A stretch of 64,000 nucleotides of DNA from Planomonospora parontospora (GTDB lineage Bacteria > Actinomycetota > Actinomycetes > Streptosporangiales > Streptosporangiaceae), in the NCBI GenBank assembly GCA_014647935.1, contig BMQD01000009.1, positions 1 to 64,000 on the forward strand. Direction: 5' to 3'. Under the pieces are notes generated by a model, which saw only the letters and a program-made list of their open reading frames with translations, was not told the DNA's origin and made no database searches. Below, one piece after another: positions 1 to 9,661 of the stretch. Position numbers and translations under genes: made by a program. Every line of letters begins with the position of its first letter. Positions within the stretch are counted from its first letter, which is position 1.

Positions 1-650
1 TCTTCGACTCCGTCCGCTCCTGGCTGGCCTACCACTTCCAGGTCCTCGGCTTCCACACCGGCCTGACCACCCCGCACAACTACCAGTCCGAGCCGTGGGA
101 GTGGCCGCTGCTGCTGCGCCCGGTCGCCTTCTTCTACGAGACGGCCAAACCCGGCTGCGGCGACCCCAGCGGCTGCTCCCAGGCCGTGCTCGGGGTCGGC
201 ACGCCGGTCATCTGGTACGGCGGGCTGGCCGCGCTCGTCGCCATGGTCGCCTGGTACGTCGCCACCCGCGACTGGCGCGCCGGAGCCGTGCTCCTGGCCT
301 ACGCCGCCGGCTGGCTGCCCTGGTTCTACTACGCCCTGGCCGACAACCGCACCATGTTCATGTTCTACGCCATCCCCATGGTCCCGTTCATGATCCTGGC
401 CCTCGTCCTGGCCGCCGGACTCGTCATCGGCCCGGTGCACGCCCCGCCGAGGCAGCGCATGATCGGCGTGCGGATCGCCGGGGCGTTCGTGCCGCTCACC
501 CAGCCCAGGCGCATGATCGGCGCGGGGATCGTCGGGGCGTTCGTGCTGCTCGCCCTGCTCAATTTCTGGTACCTCTATCCCGTGCTCACCGCGGAGAGCA
601 TCCCGTACGCCGAGTGGCACGCGAGGATGTTCTTCCAGAGGTGGATCTGA
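1..650 (+). CDS. Protein O-mannosyltransferase, C-terminal part (partial, 5' end outside window)
   Basis: The reading frame is open from base 3 and ends at TGA 648-650. It encodes about 215 residues of an integral membrane protein with an extracellular segment (NYQSEPWEWPLLLRP) followed by several hydrophobic helices. This matches the C-terminal four-helix region of bacterial PMT-family (GT39) dolichyl/polyprenyl-phosphate-mannose protein mannosyltransferases, which O-mannosylate secreted proteins during Sec export. The catalytic N-terminal loops lie upstream of the window. Odd feature: an 18-residue in-frame tandem duplication (RMIGVRIAGAFVPL then RMIGAGIVGAFVLL) sits before the last helix. 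The family call is fairly secure; the exact substrate is not. Confidence 0.85.
   Translation, partial: FDSVRSWLAYHFQVLGFHTGLTTPHNYQSEPWEWPLLLRPVAFFYETAKPGCGDPSGCSQAVLGVGTPVIWYGGLAALVAMVAWYVATRDWRAGAVLLAYAAGWLPWFYYALADNRTMFMFYAIPMVPFMILALVLAAGLVIGPVHAPPRQRMIGVRIAGAFVPLTQPRRMIGAGIVGAFVLLALLNFWYLYPVLTAESIPYAEWHARMFFQRWI
456..561 (+). repeat. 54-bp in-frame tandem duplication inside the mannosyltransferase gene
   Basis: Two copies beginning cgcatgatcggcg start at 456 and 510. They differ at a few positions and each encodes about 18 residues beginning RMIG. The repeat length is a multiple of three, so the frame is kept. Confidence 0.8.
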
Positions 651-760
651 CCGTCCACATACGAGTTGCTTAGAGCTGATTTCGTAGGGTGGGCGACGTG
701 CACGATCCACTACGTCACGTTCATCGTCAGGGCAGGCCGTCATACGGCAGACTTCGAGGC

Positions 761-2098
761 ATGCCTGCACCGGACGTGGCCGCGCTCCTCGCCGATCTCG
801 AACGGTCCGACCCCGACTGCGCCGAGGACGCCCGCGGTGCGATCGAGTGGCTGAGCGGCGGTGAGCCGCTGGAGACGATCACCGAGCTCGCCGTCTGCGA
901 GTTCCTCTGGTACACGCTGCCCACCAAGGTCTCCGGCGACCGGCCGGCGACGGCCCGCGCGCTGGGCCGGCTGCTCCGCCTGGGCGGGCTGGAGCGCTAC
1001 GCGGCGCTGTGCTCCTCCCCCGTCACCGCACAGATCCTGCGCACCTACGCCCGGGCCGGCGAGGACGCCGGGATCGCCGCCTACCAGGCGGCGCTGGACG
1101 CCCGCGGGGTGCTCCCGCCCGACGTGCCGGAGCTGCGGTGGAGCTCGATCATGGGGCCGGAGGAGCTGGGTGCCCACGGCGCCTGCTCGGCCGCCCTGGA
1201 GCTGGCCATCGTCTCGGGTGAGCTCGCACCCGGCTCCACCCGCGACCGCAAGGCCCTGACCCGCCGCTGGCTGACCACTCCCCGGGCCGAACTGGGCGGG
1301 GACAACTGGCTGCACCGGGTGCAGGGTGAGCGGCTGAACCGATGGGTGCTGGGCCGGGGGGAGGCCTGGCGCGAGCTGGCCCAGCCCTTCGAGGTCCGCC
1401 TGCACGCCCCGATCCCGGCTCCGGCCGGAGAACACCTGGCGGCGCTGCGCTGGCTGCTGCGCCGGGGCGGGGAGCCCGGAGGCGTCCCGCTGGTCCCCGA
1501 CCCGCCGACCGCGGAGGACGTGAAGGGCCCGGCGGACGCGAAGGGTCCAGCGGACACGAAGGGCCCGGCGGACACGAAGGGCCCGGAAGGACCGGAAGGT
1601 CCGGGAGCCCCCGTCGCCGTGCCCGCCGTACTCGCGGCGCCCTCAGGGAAACCGGGTCGCTGGGGCGGCGACGAACTGGCTGCGGCGGGGGAGGCCGCCC
1701 AGCGGATGGGCGCGCTGGACCGGGACGGCCGCGCCCTGGTGACCACCGCCGTCGGGCGGCGCCTGCTCGGCGACGCGGAGCTGCTCTGGGAGGCCGCGAC
1801 GACCGCCCTGCTCTCGCCCGTCTCACACGAGCACGACCTCGGCGTCTCCGCCAGGGAGGTGGCGCTCATGCTCCTGGCCGACGGCCTGCCCGCCGACCGT
1901 GAGAGCGTGGCCTCCGTGATCGGTTGCGAGGAGGAGCGCCGGTCGGAGATCGACGCCTCCCTGGCCGGGCTGATCCGTCTCCTTGACGCGTTCGGCCTGC
2001 GGGCGGGGGGCGAGCTCACCTCGGCGGGCCGCGCCGCCGCGCTCGCGGCCCTGCGCGGCCACGCCCTGCGCCCCCGCCGGTACGTCAGCATGGGCTGA
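761..2098 (+). CDS. Hypothetical protein with KGPAD repeat linker
   Basis: A 445-residue soluble protein of unknown function. I chose ATG 761 (MPAPDVAALLADLERSD) because upstream codons in the same frame (from 689) read as unlikely protein. An alpha-helical N-terminal domain of about 240 residues is followed by a low-complexity linker built from KGPAD(A/T) hexapeptides at about residues 253-275, and then a C-terminal helical region ending near residue 445. No catalytic motif or membrane segment is visible. It lies alone between the mannosyltransferase and an AI-2E transporter on the same strand. The domain-linker-domain layout suggests a two-module protein, but I do not recognise either module. 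Confidence 0.7.
   Translation: MPAPDVAALLADLERSDPDCAEDARGAIEWLSGGEPLETITELAVCEFLWYTLPTKVSGDRPATARALGRLLRLGGLERYAALCSSPVTAQILRTYARAGEDAGIAAYQAALDARGVLPPDVPELRWSSIMGPEELGAHGACSAALELAIVSGELAPGSTRDRKALTRRWLTTPRAELGGDNWLHRVQGERLNRWVLGRGEAWRELAQPFEVRLHAPIPAPAGEHLAALRWLLRRGGEPGGVPLVPDPPTAEDVKGPADAKGPADTKGPADTKGPEGPEGPGAPVAVPAVLAAPSGKPGRWGGDELAAAGEAAQRMGALDRDGRALVTTAVGRRLLGDAELLWEAATTALLSPVSHEHDLGVSAREVALMLLADGLPADRESVASVIGCEEERRSEIDASLAGLIRLLDAFGLRAGGELTSAGRAAALAALRGHALRPRRYVSMG
1519..1592 (+). repeat. 18-bp tandem repeat coding KGPAD(T/A)
   Basis: Four copies of a unit close to aagggcccggcggacacg run in frame, then decay into gaaggaccggaaggtccg. They encode the Lys-Gly-Pro-Ala-Asp linker of the surrounding gene. 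Confidence 0.75.
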
Positions 2099-2164
2099 GC
2101 CGTTCCCCAGGTCCGGCCCGCTTTCTGTCCGACTATTTCTCTCGATAACGGGCAATAGCGGAAC

Positions 2165-3559
<1,395 letters not shown>

Positions 3560-3769
3560 CCTCCCGGAGGGAAGGACGGCCGGGTCCTGGCTCAGCCGCT
3601 CCAGCACTCCGGCCGCCTTTCGCGGTCACCACGCCGGGCGGGGCCGATCCACCGGCCCCGGCGTCCCGCGCCCGTCGCGGCCGGGTACGGCGGCCGCCCC
3701 GGGCCGCCCGGAGCCCGGTACCGGGATCACCGGAACCGGGCCCGCCCCTCGCCTCGGAAGGTCCTGCCG

Positions 3770-4582
3770 TCAGGCGACGCGGGACGCCGGCGCGGTCCAG
3801 GTGTTGCACGCGGCCGGGGAGGCGGCGGCGAACCCCTTCTGCAGCCAGGCGACCCGATTCTTGCTTGAGCCGTGGGTGCGCTCCTGACCACGTAGTTCAT
3901 CGCCGCTGTGCCGGAGGACGTTCACAACACCCTCCCACTCCTCGGCCGTGTACTCCTGCGAGGCCCAGATGCTCGCCAGGAACGTCCCCGCCAGGCACTC
4001 GGCCTGCAGCTCTATGCGGCGGATGTAGCTCAGGGTCTGAGCCTCGGTACGGAGTCGTGTACGCCCGACGGCGACCGTTATGCCGGTGAGGTTCTGCACG
4101 TGGTGGGCGTACTCGTGGGCGAGTACGTGCAGGATGTCCGGGTCGGCCGGAGCCTGGATGGAGTAGTCGTTGAGCCAGATGACCATCTGCCGCTGACCGG
4201 AGCAGTACAGGCCGGCGACGTTGTCGGGCCAGGACGCCCCGCACGCGCGGTTGGACGTGGTCAGGAACCGGACCACCGGCTTCTCGAACGGCAGGCCGGC
4301 CTTCTTCAGCTGCGCGGACCACGAGGCGTTCATGCAGCCCATCATCGCGGTCAGGTGCTTCTTGGCGGCGCCGACGCTGGCGAAGTCGTCCGGGTGGCGG
4401 CCGCAGGGCACCGTCAGCTTGCCGGTGCGGTACAGCGGGTTGTGGGTCAGCGCCTTGGCGCCGGTGGGAACCGGCGCGCCGGCGGCATCGGAGTCGGCGC
4501 GGGCGGTGCCGGCATGGGCGGTGCCGGTGAGCAGCAGACCGACCAGGGCCCCGGCCAGCAGGGCGATTCGAGGGGTACGCAT
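3770..4582 (-). CDS. Secreted neutral zinc metallopeptidase (YpfJ/Zn_peptidase family)
   Basis: A 270-residue exported protein. The start MRTPRIALL (ATG at 4582) gives a clean signal peptide: positively charged n-region, hydrophobic core, and likely cleavage after AHA or ARA near residue 24-29. The zinc site HEYAH lies at residues 156-160 in the context ILHVLAHEYAHHVQ, with a downstream RRIELQAEC segment supplying the probable third ligand glutamate, as in the putative neutral zinc metallopeptidase family (PF04228). Several cysteines suggest disulfides outside the cell. An alternative start 12 codons upstream would spoil the signal peptide. The substrate is unknown, and no operon partner is evident. 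Confidence 0.85.
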   Translation of the reverse strand: MRTPRIALLAGALVGLLLTGTAHAGTARADSDAAGAPVPTGAKALTHNPLYRTGKLTVPCGRHPDDFASVGAAKKHLTAMMGCMNASWSAQLKKAGLPFEKPVVRFLTTSNRACGASWPDNVAGLYCSGQRQMVIWLNDYSIQAPADPDILHVLAHEYAHHVQNLTGITVAVGRTRLRTEAQTLSYIRRIELQAECLAGTFLASIWASQEYTAEEWEGVVNVLRHSGDELRGQERTHGSSKNRVAWLQKGFAAASPAACNTWTAPASRVA

Positions 4583-4639
4583 GACGTCAAACCCTATAGA
4601 AGCATTGATACGGTCCAACAGCGTCCATTCCCGCCGTGC

Positions 4640-5158
4640 TCACCGCACGAGGGGCGCACCGCTCACGGAGGCCGTGCGGCCCGCGGAACGTCCCCCCACG
4701 ACCTCCGCCGCCCAGAGCGCCACGCCGATGTAGAGGATCTGCTCGGGGACGCGCTGCCACAGCGGTGTCGCCGCCTCCCCCGCCAGGGTCACGCCGGCCA
4801 GCGCGGCGTGGACGTTGGCGGGGAGCATGAGCACGAACAGCAGAGCCAGACAGATCCCGGCCGCCCGGCGAGTGGCGGGGAGCACGAGTCCCACCGCGCC
4901 GGCCAGCTCCAGGACGCCGGTCAGGTAGACCACGAGGGCGGGGAACGGGACGAACGGCGGGACCATCGCCACCATGTCGGCGTGGTTCGGCATGAAGGTC
5001 ACGCCCGGCGGGACGAAGTGGGCACCGGCCGTCATCACGAGCATGACGGCCAGGCCGTGCGCGGCGCTCACCCGCCAGGTGGCGAAGCGGGCCACGCCGA
5101 GCAGCGCACCCGAGAGACGGAAGACCAGGGCGGATACGACAAGGACGATCACGGTCAC
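4640..5158 (-). CDS. DoxX family membrane protein
   Basis: A 172-residue protein with four predicted membrane helices and the DoxX-family layout (VVYLTGVLELAGAVGLVLP in helix 3). DoxX-like proteins are small membrane subunits linked to thiol redox control or quinone chemistry; the exact role here is unknown. I chose GTG 5158 because AGGAGG lies 9 bases upstream; a GTG at the Shine-Dalgarno itself is less likely. A dyad-containing promoter region lies upstream at 5174-5217, consistent with regulation by a small repressor. The next gene downstream on this strand is the zinc peptidase. Confidence 0.85.
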   Translation of the reverse strand: MTVIVLVVSALVFRLSGALLGVARFATWRVSAAHGLAVMLVMTAGAHFVPPGVTFMPNHADMVAMVPPFVPFPALVVYLTGVLELAGAVGLVLPATRRAAGICLALLFVLMLPANVHAALAGVTLAGEAATPLWQRVPEQILYIGVALWAAEVVGGRSAGRTASVSGAPLVR

Positions 5159-5173
5159 AGAACTCACCCTCCT

Positions 5174-5217
5174 TTGGATACCAACACTACCCAACAAGAG
5201 ATAGTACTGCTATCCAA
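5174..5217 (-). promoter_or_regulatory. Nested dyads upstream of doxX-like gene
   Basis: An inner inverted repeat GATAG-N5-CTATC (5200-5214) sits inside an outer pair TTGGATA (5174-5180) and TATCCAA (5211-5217). The region is AT-rich for this genome and lies 15-60 bases upstream of the DoxX start, so it is a plausible operator/promoter. The regulator is unknown. Confidence 0.45.
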
Positions 5218-5379
5218 TATGGTCCCGGTCCATGACCCACCGGCATCGCGGAGGTGTTCCCGGCGGCCTCCCGGTCGTCGGGCACCCGGCCGGAGTGCCC
5301 GGCCGTCGGCCTCCCCGGACGCCGGCAGAGGCTGCGGGGGCGGAAGGCGGGGAAAGAGGGACCGCCGGCGGTCCGCCGG

Positions 5380-6069
5380 CTAGTCCAGGACCACGGGAGA
5401 GACCTCGGTGCCGGACAGCTCGCCCAGATGGGCCGTCCCGCCGCCGACGACGCGGAACCCGTACGGCCCGCTCGGACGCCACAACTCGGTGATGACGCAG
5501 TTGGGGACGTCGCATGCCCCGTTGAACCGGCGGAAGCCGCGCATCGCCTCGGCGTCGGGCTCTGTGGTTCCGGTGAACAGCGACCAGGTCACGGCCTTCA
5601 TGAAGAGGCCGTGGGTGAACACCGCGATCAGGCCCTCCTCCGGGCGGTCGGCCAACCGGTCCAGGAAAGCGCAGGCACGGGTGATCAGCATCCTGAAGGA
5701 CTCCCCGTCGCCGCCGTTGACGTAGGCGGGGTCGGCACGCTCCCAGTAGGCGTCGGCGAAGGGCCTCCGCTGGTCCTTCGTCGTCTGCGGCCCGTGCAGC
5801 CCGCCCAGGTAGGTGAACTCCTCGACCGGCCACTCCTCGTACGGCACCCCGGGGAACCGCGCGACGGTCGCCCCGGCGGTCTGCCTCGCGCGGACGAACG
5901 GCGAGCTGACGACGAGGTCCGGCGGAGCGGTGAAGGCCGCGGCCGTCCGCTCCGCCTGCTCCCGTCCGAGCGCCGTGAGCGGGGCCGTGCCCGGCCCGTC
6001 CGTCGGCAGCCCGGCGTTCGATTCGCTCTGCCCGTGCCGGACCAGCCACACCCGCCGAACTCCGATCAT
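5380..6069 (-). CDS. Histidine phosphatase family protein
   Basis: A 229-residue member of the phosphoglycerate-mutase-like superfamily. The phosphate-accepting motif RHG is at residues 11-13 (VWLVRHGQSESN), a second basic patch is VSSPFVRARQT, and the second catalytic histidine is in AVFTHGLFMKAV. The domain spans the whole protein. These enzymes hydrolyse phosphomonoesters through a phospho-histidine; the sequence does not give the substrate. The ATG start at 6069 lies two residues before the first beta strand. It stands alone between the DoxX region and the F420-type oxidoreductase. Confidence 0.85.
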   Translation of the reverse strand: MIGVRRVWLVRHGQSESNAGLPTDGPGTAPLTALGREQAERTAAAFTAPPDLVVSSPFVRARQTAGATVARFPGVPYEEWPVEEFTYLGGLHGPQTTKDQRRPFADAYWERADPAYVNGGDGESFRMLITRACAFLDRLADRPEEGLIAVFTHGLFMKAVTWSLFTGTTEPDAEAMRGFRRFNGACDVPNCVITELWRPSGPYGFRVVGGGTAHLGELSGTEVSPVVLD

Positions 6070-6277
6070 GCCGACAGGCTGGCACAGGGGGCCGGCGTCG
6101 CGGAAGGCCGGAAGGGGGTGCGGACCGAGGAACGCCGGAGGGGATCACCCCCGTGACCGCGGAGGGGATCACCCGGCGACCGCGGAGCCGAGGTCACCCC
6201 GGTACGGCCGGCCACGCCGCCGGCCGTACCGGTGCCGGACGTGCCCGACCGTCCGGCCCGGATCGAGGCCGCCATGG

Positions 6278-6757
6278 TCATCGGCCGGGCAGGCGCTCCA
6301 GCAGGACCACGGGGATCTCGCGGGTGGTCCGCTCCCGGTAGGCCGCGTACTCCGGCCTGGCCGACGCCATCAGGCGCCACAGGCGCGGTCGTTCCGCTGC
6401 GGTGGCGGGACGCGCCCGCGCGGTGAAGACCTCCGTACCGACCTGCACGGTGACGCGCGGATCGGCCAGCAGGTTCAGGTACCAGGCCGGATGGCGGTCC
6501 GCGCCGCGGTTGGAGGCCACCAGGACGTAGCGGTCGCCGTCACGTCCGTAGACCAGCGCGGTACGGCGCAGCTCACCGGTCCTCCGGCCCCGGGTCGTCA
6601 GCAGCAGGTCGTTCGTCCCCGGGCGCGGCCGGCCGCCGGTCTCCTGGAAACGCCGGATGTGCTCGGCCACCCAGGGATCCGGGCTGTCGTGGACCTCGCC
6701 GAAGTCCGGGCTGTCGTGCACCTCGCCGGAGCCCGGGTTGCCGTGGACCTCGCCCAT
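6278..6757 (-). CDS. Nitroreductase-family deazaflavin(F420)-dependent oxidoreductase
   Basis: A 159-residue DDN-type protein (PF04075). The core includes PGTNDLLLTTRGRRTGELRRT, LVASNRGADRHPAWYLNL and VTVQVGTEVFTARA, the pattern of actinobacterial F420H2-dependent quinone/nitro reductases. The ATG at 6757 overlaps the TGA of the preceding gene (TGATG), so translation is probably coupled and the two form an operon. The N-terminus carries three 9-residue repeats of the type GEVHxxPxx encoded by 27-bp tandem copies, not part of the usual fold. The substrate is unknown; a redox role together with the upstream NAD(P)-binding protein is inferred. Confidence 0.85.
   Translation of the reverse strand: MGEVHGNPGSGEVHDSPDFGEVHDSPDPWVAEHIRRFQETGGRPRPGTNDLLLTTRGRRTGELRRTALVYGRDGDRYVLVASNRGADRHPAWYLNLLADPRVTVQVGTEVFTARARPATAAERPRLWRLMASARPEYAAYRERTTREIPVVLLERLPGR
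6672..6752 (-). repeat. 27-bp triple tandem repeat at the oxidoreductase N-terminus
   Basis: Three in-frame copies encode GEVHGNPGS, GEVHDSPDF and GEVHDSPDP at residues 2-28. The copies are near-identical at DNA level, suggesting recent slippage or duplication. Confidence 0.8.
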
Positions 6758-7380
6758 CACGCCTCCCGGACGACGGCGGCGGCGCGGTGGTGGCGGGGAG
6801 CCTCGATCTCGTCGAGCAGCGCGATCGCGAAGTCCGCGTAGGTGATCCTGGCGGCCGGGTCCGCGTGCGCGGCGATCCGGTAGCGGCCGGTGCGCGCGCC
6901 GCCGTGGTCGAAGTCGCCTGCCGGCGCGACGTACGCCCAGTCGAGGCCGGCGTCCCGGAGGACGGCGAGCCCCGCCGCATGGCCGAGGTAGAAGTCGCGG
7001 TACTCGCCGGGATAGCCGGGCTCGTCCATCAGGGGGACCCCTGACGCCCCGGGCATGATCGAGGCGAGGCCGACCACCACCAGTCGGCGCACGCCCGCCT
7101 TCGCCAGACCGGCGGTCAGGGCACGGGCCGACGCGGTGAAGAAGTCGTGCGGCGGCGCGGACAGGTCCGCCGCGGCGCTGACGGCGGCGTCGTGCCCCGC
7201 CGCCGCACTCTCTATGCCCGCCTCGTCCGTGACGTCGCCCGCCACCACCCGCACACCGGCCAGATCGCTGTGGCGTTCCGGGTCGCGCACCACGGCGGTG
7301 ACCCGGTGACCACGCCGGCGCGCCTCGGCGACGGCCTGCCGCCCGGCTCTGCCGCCCGCGCCGAAGATCACGATGTTCAT
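6757..7380 (-). CDS. NAD(P)-binding Rossmann protein, NmrA/YwnB-like
   Basis: A 207-residue atypical short-chain dehydrogenase. The N-terminal MNIVIFGAGGRAGRQAV supplies the GxxGxxG dinucleotide-binding loop, GDVTDEAGI follows the usual second beta strand, and the C-terminal part (YVAPAGDF, ITYADFAIALLDEI) matches NAD(P)H-binding flavin-reductase/YwnB relatives. The ATG at 7380 gives an immediate Rossmann strand. It is the first gene of a two-gene operon with the F420-type oxidoreductase (overlapping stop/start) and is transcribed divergently from an HxlR regulator, which likely controls it. Confidence 0.85.
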   Translation of the reverse strand: MNIVIFGAGGRAGRQAVAEARRRGHRVTAVVRDPERHSDLAGVRVVAGDVTDEAGIESAAAGHDAAVSAAADLSAPPHDFFTASARALTAGLAKAGVRRLVVVGLASIMPGASGVPLMDEPGYPGEYRDFYLGHAAGLAVLRDAGLDWAYVAPAGDFDHGGARTGRYRIAAHADPAARITYADFAIALLDEIEAPRHHRAAAVVREA

Positions 7381-7447
7381 GGTGAACCGCCTCGCACCAG
7401 GGCCGGGACCCTTCCGCCCGGCCGCTTCGCGGACGCTATCGGAGGAT

Positions 7448-7473
7448 CCGGTTACCTCTGGGATACCGGTTAT
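7448..7473. promoter_or_regulatory. Direct repeat in the HxlR divergent promoter
   Basis: CCGGTTAC (7448-7455) and CCGGTTAT (7466-7473) lie 18 bases apart in the 102-bp gap between the divergent genes. This is a plausible HxlR operator; it is seen only as a repeat, and binding is inferred. Confidence 0.35.
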
Positions 7474-7482
7474 GGTGAAGCC

Positions 7483-7869
7483 ATGAGGGAACCCCTGCCC
7501 GCCGACATGTTCGACGAGCTGTGCCCGTCCTCGCTCAATCCGATCCGGTTCGGTGACAAGTGGGCGGCGCTCGTCATCCGCTGCCTCGAGCACGGGCCGC
7601 GCCGGTTCTCCGAGCTCCGCGTGCCGCTGAGCCGCGTCACCCCCAAGGTCCTCACGCAATCGCTGCGCTCCCTCGAACGGGACGGCCTGGTGGAGCGCAC
7701 CGTCCACCCCACCGCCGTTCCGCACGTCGAATACGAGCTGACCCCCCTCGGCCGCAGCATGCTCGGACCGATGGCGGTCGCCTGCGCCTGGGCGCGGGAG
7801 CACTGGGACGAACTGCTCGACGCCCGCGAGTCGTACGACGACCGCGGCCGCCTCGACCGCACCGGCTGA
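7483..7869 (+). CDS. HxlR family winged-helix transcriptional regulator
   Basis: A 128-residue DNA-binding protein with the HxlR/DUF24 layout: short N-terminus ending SSLNPIRFGDKWAALVI, helix-turn-helix RFSELRVPLSRVTPKVLTQ, and a wing with VERTVHP. HxlR proteins often sense electrophiles or redox state and control a divergent dehydrogenase or reductase gene, exactly the arrangement seen here with the NmrA-like and F420-type genes. ATG 7483 was chosen over upstream in-frame starts because it gives the normal family length and leaves a free promoter region. Confidence 0.88.
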   Translation: MREPLPADMFDELCPSSLNPIRFGDKWAALVIRCLEHGPRRFSELRVPLSRVTPKVLTQSLRSLERDGLVERTVHPTAVPHVEYELTPLGRSMLGPMAVACAWAREHWDELLDARESYDDRGRLDRTG

Positions 7870-7914
7870 CGGCAGCGGGCAGCGGTCCGCCCGCCCCCGC
7901 GGCCGGCAACCGTG

Positions 7915-8202
7915 TCAGGGCCGGTTCTTCTTCCCGTCCAGCCAGAGCGTGTCCGACTCGTCGCGGTGGGAACCGGAACCGCCGACGTGCTTGGCGTCGA
8001 TCTTCGGCCCCTTCTTGATCACGTGCACCAGCGCCATCGCATGCCCGCGTCCGAGGTCGTAGTCCTGCTTCAGCCACTCGATGATCGCGCCCGCTTTCAC
8101 GGACGGGCCGTCGAGACCGCGCTCCTTCGCCAGCGCGATGAACTCACGCGGGGTGAGGCCGGTCTTGTCCTCGATGTTGTCCAAGTACGCCTGGAACGAC
8201 AT
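7915..8202 (-). CDS. DUF4287-type small protein
   Basis: A 95-residue protein beginning MSFQAYLDNIEDKTGLTPREF, containing KERGLDGPSVKAGAIIEWLKQDYDLGRGHAMALVHVIKKG, which matches the DUF4287 helical domain often found alone or fused to DUF5655. The function of the family is unknown; the C-terminal tail is polar. ATG 8202 gives the normal family start. No operon partner is apparent. Confidence 0.8.
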   Translation of the reverse strand: MSFQAYLDNIEDKTGLTPREFIALAKERGLDGPSVKAGAIIEWLKQDYDLGRGHAMALVHVIKKGPKIDAKHVGGSGSHRDESDTLWLDGKKNRP

Positions 8203-8826
8203 GTGTCTCTCCGTTCGTCGCGGGCCGTCGGGCCGCAGTGACCCTCTCGATTCTGCATGAGCGGGTCCCGACGACCGGTCCCGCTCCGGTCGCTCGTCGC
8301 CGCCGTCGATCCGCGTCACCGGCGCGCGACGCCTCCCATTGCATTTCCGTGAGTGAACGATCCCGTGCAGCATCGGCCTGAATCAACGCGCGATCAGCGA
8401 AGGGACGTTTAGCCGGACTCAACGACGGGGCCACGATGCTGGAACGGCAGGCCCCGGCGGCGCGCACCAGGTCCGCGTCGATGCCGCGCTCCTCGCTGGT
8501 GTGGACGATGTGGGCCACGCGGCCGGCATCGCCCGGTGGTTCATGAACGGCCACCGTGCGCTCGGCGAAGCCGCTGCCCGAGCACCATCGCCGGCCCCTT
8601 CGGCGGACCTCGATGGGACGCGCCGTTTCCGATCCACGGATGCCGGGCGCCGTCCAGGGCGGAGGAAAGCTTCTTGATCTCAACCGTGGTCGAGGTTGCA
8701 GGATGGGCCAGCGGGCCCTGGGTCTCGCAACCGATCACGAGAAGCATCAGGTGAGCCCCGGTCCCGGGTTCTGTTCGATCGGTGAAGTGCCGCCGCCGGC
8801 GGCGGCCGATCGGGGGAAGGACGTTC
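8203..8826. other. Non-coding or degenerate stretch
   Basis: No intact gene is supported here. On the minus strand around 8440-8560 a short run reads as RVAHIVHTSEERGIDADLVRA, which resembles the C-terminal helix of NAD(P)-dependent imine-reductase-like oxidoreductases, but the flanking sequence on either side does not continue the fold. It may be the scrap of a deleted gene. The rest looks like intergenic DNA. Confidence 0.35.
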
Positions 8827-9453
8827 ATGAAGGTCGAGATCTACGCCGACGTGCTGTGCCCATGGTGCTACATCGGCAAAAGACGCTTGGCGGCGGCGCT
8901 GGAGACGATCACCGACCGCGCCGGGGTGGAGCTCGTGTGGCGCAGCTACGAGCTCGCGCCGGACGGAGGCCGGACTCCCGGGCCGACGGCCGCCGAAGCC
9001 ATGGCCGGGTGGTGGGGTGATCAGGCTGCGGCCCGTGTCGCGCGGATCCGCTCGTCGGGCGCCGCCGAAGGGCTGGAGCTCAACCTGCACCTGGCCCGGC
9101 CGGTGAACACCTTCGACGCGCACCGGCTGTGCCATCTGGCGGCCGATCGCGGTCGGGGAGACCAGATGATGGAGCGCCTGTTGCGCGCGTATCACACCGA
9201 AGGTCTGAACGTGGCCGAGCCGCAGGTCCTGCGGCGGCTGGGCGGCGAGACCGGTTTGGCGGATGACGAGGTGCGCGCCGTCCTCACCGGTGACGGCTAC
9301 GCCGATGCCGTACGAGCCGATCGGCGCCGCGCGATCGAGTGCGGTGTCACCGGAGTCCCCTCCCTGGTGATCGACGGTGCCCGGCCGGTCCCCGGCGTCC
9401 AGTCCCCCGCCGCGCTGCGCGAACTGCTACGGCAGCCGAACGTTCGCCGCTGA
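8827..9453 (+). CDS. DsbA family oxidoreductase (FrnE-like)
   Basis: A 208-residue thioredoxin-fold protein with no signal peptide, so cytoplasmic. The redox motif CPWC is at residues 11-14 (YADVLCPWCYIGKRR), the helical insertion contains NTFDAHRLCHLA, and the cis-proline loop is GVTGVPSLVIDG. This is the FrnE/2-hydroxychromene-2-carboxylate-isomerase-like DsbA subgroup; likely a thiol-disulfide oxidoreductase. ATG 8827 is preceded by GGAAGG at good spacing. It is a single gene. Confidence 0.88.
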   Translation: MKVEIYADVLCPWCYIGKRRLAAALETITDRAGVELVWRSYELAPDGGRTPGPTAAEAMAGWWGDQAAARVARIRSSGAAEGLELNLHLARPVNTFDAHRLCHLAADRGRGDQMMERLLRAYHTEGLNVAEPQVLRRLGGETGLADDEVRAVLTGDGYADAVRADRRRAIECGVTGVPSLVIDGARPVPGVQSPAALRELLRQPNVRR

Positions 9454-9661
9454 GGAACCGGCCGCACAGTTCCCGATCAGGATGAAGGCCCGATCCCGCC
9501 GTCCGGCGACGGCCGGAAGCACACCGATGGGTCGCACTCGCGACCGGCCGAGCCGACCGGGAGTTCCCCGCCGGGCTGTTGACGGCAGCCGGTGACGCAC
9601 CGTTCGGTCATGTGACCGAAGCTCATCACCCCAGCCACGTGATCCGAATCCCGGACAGCTC

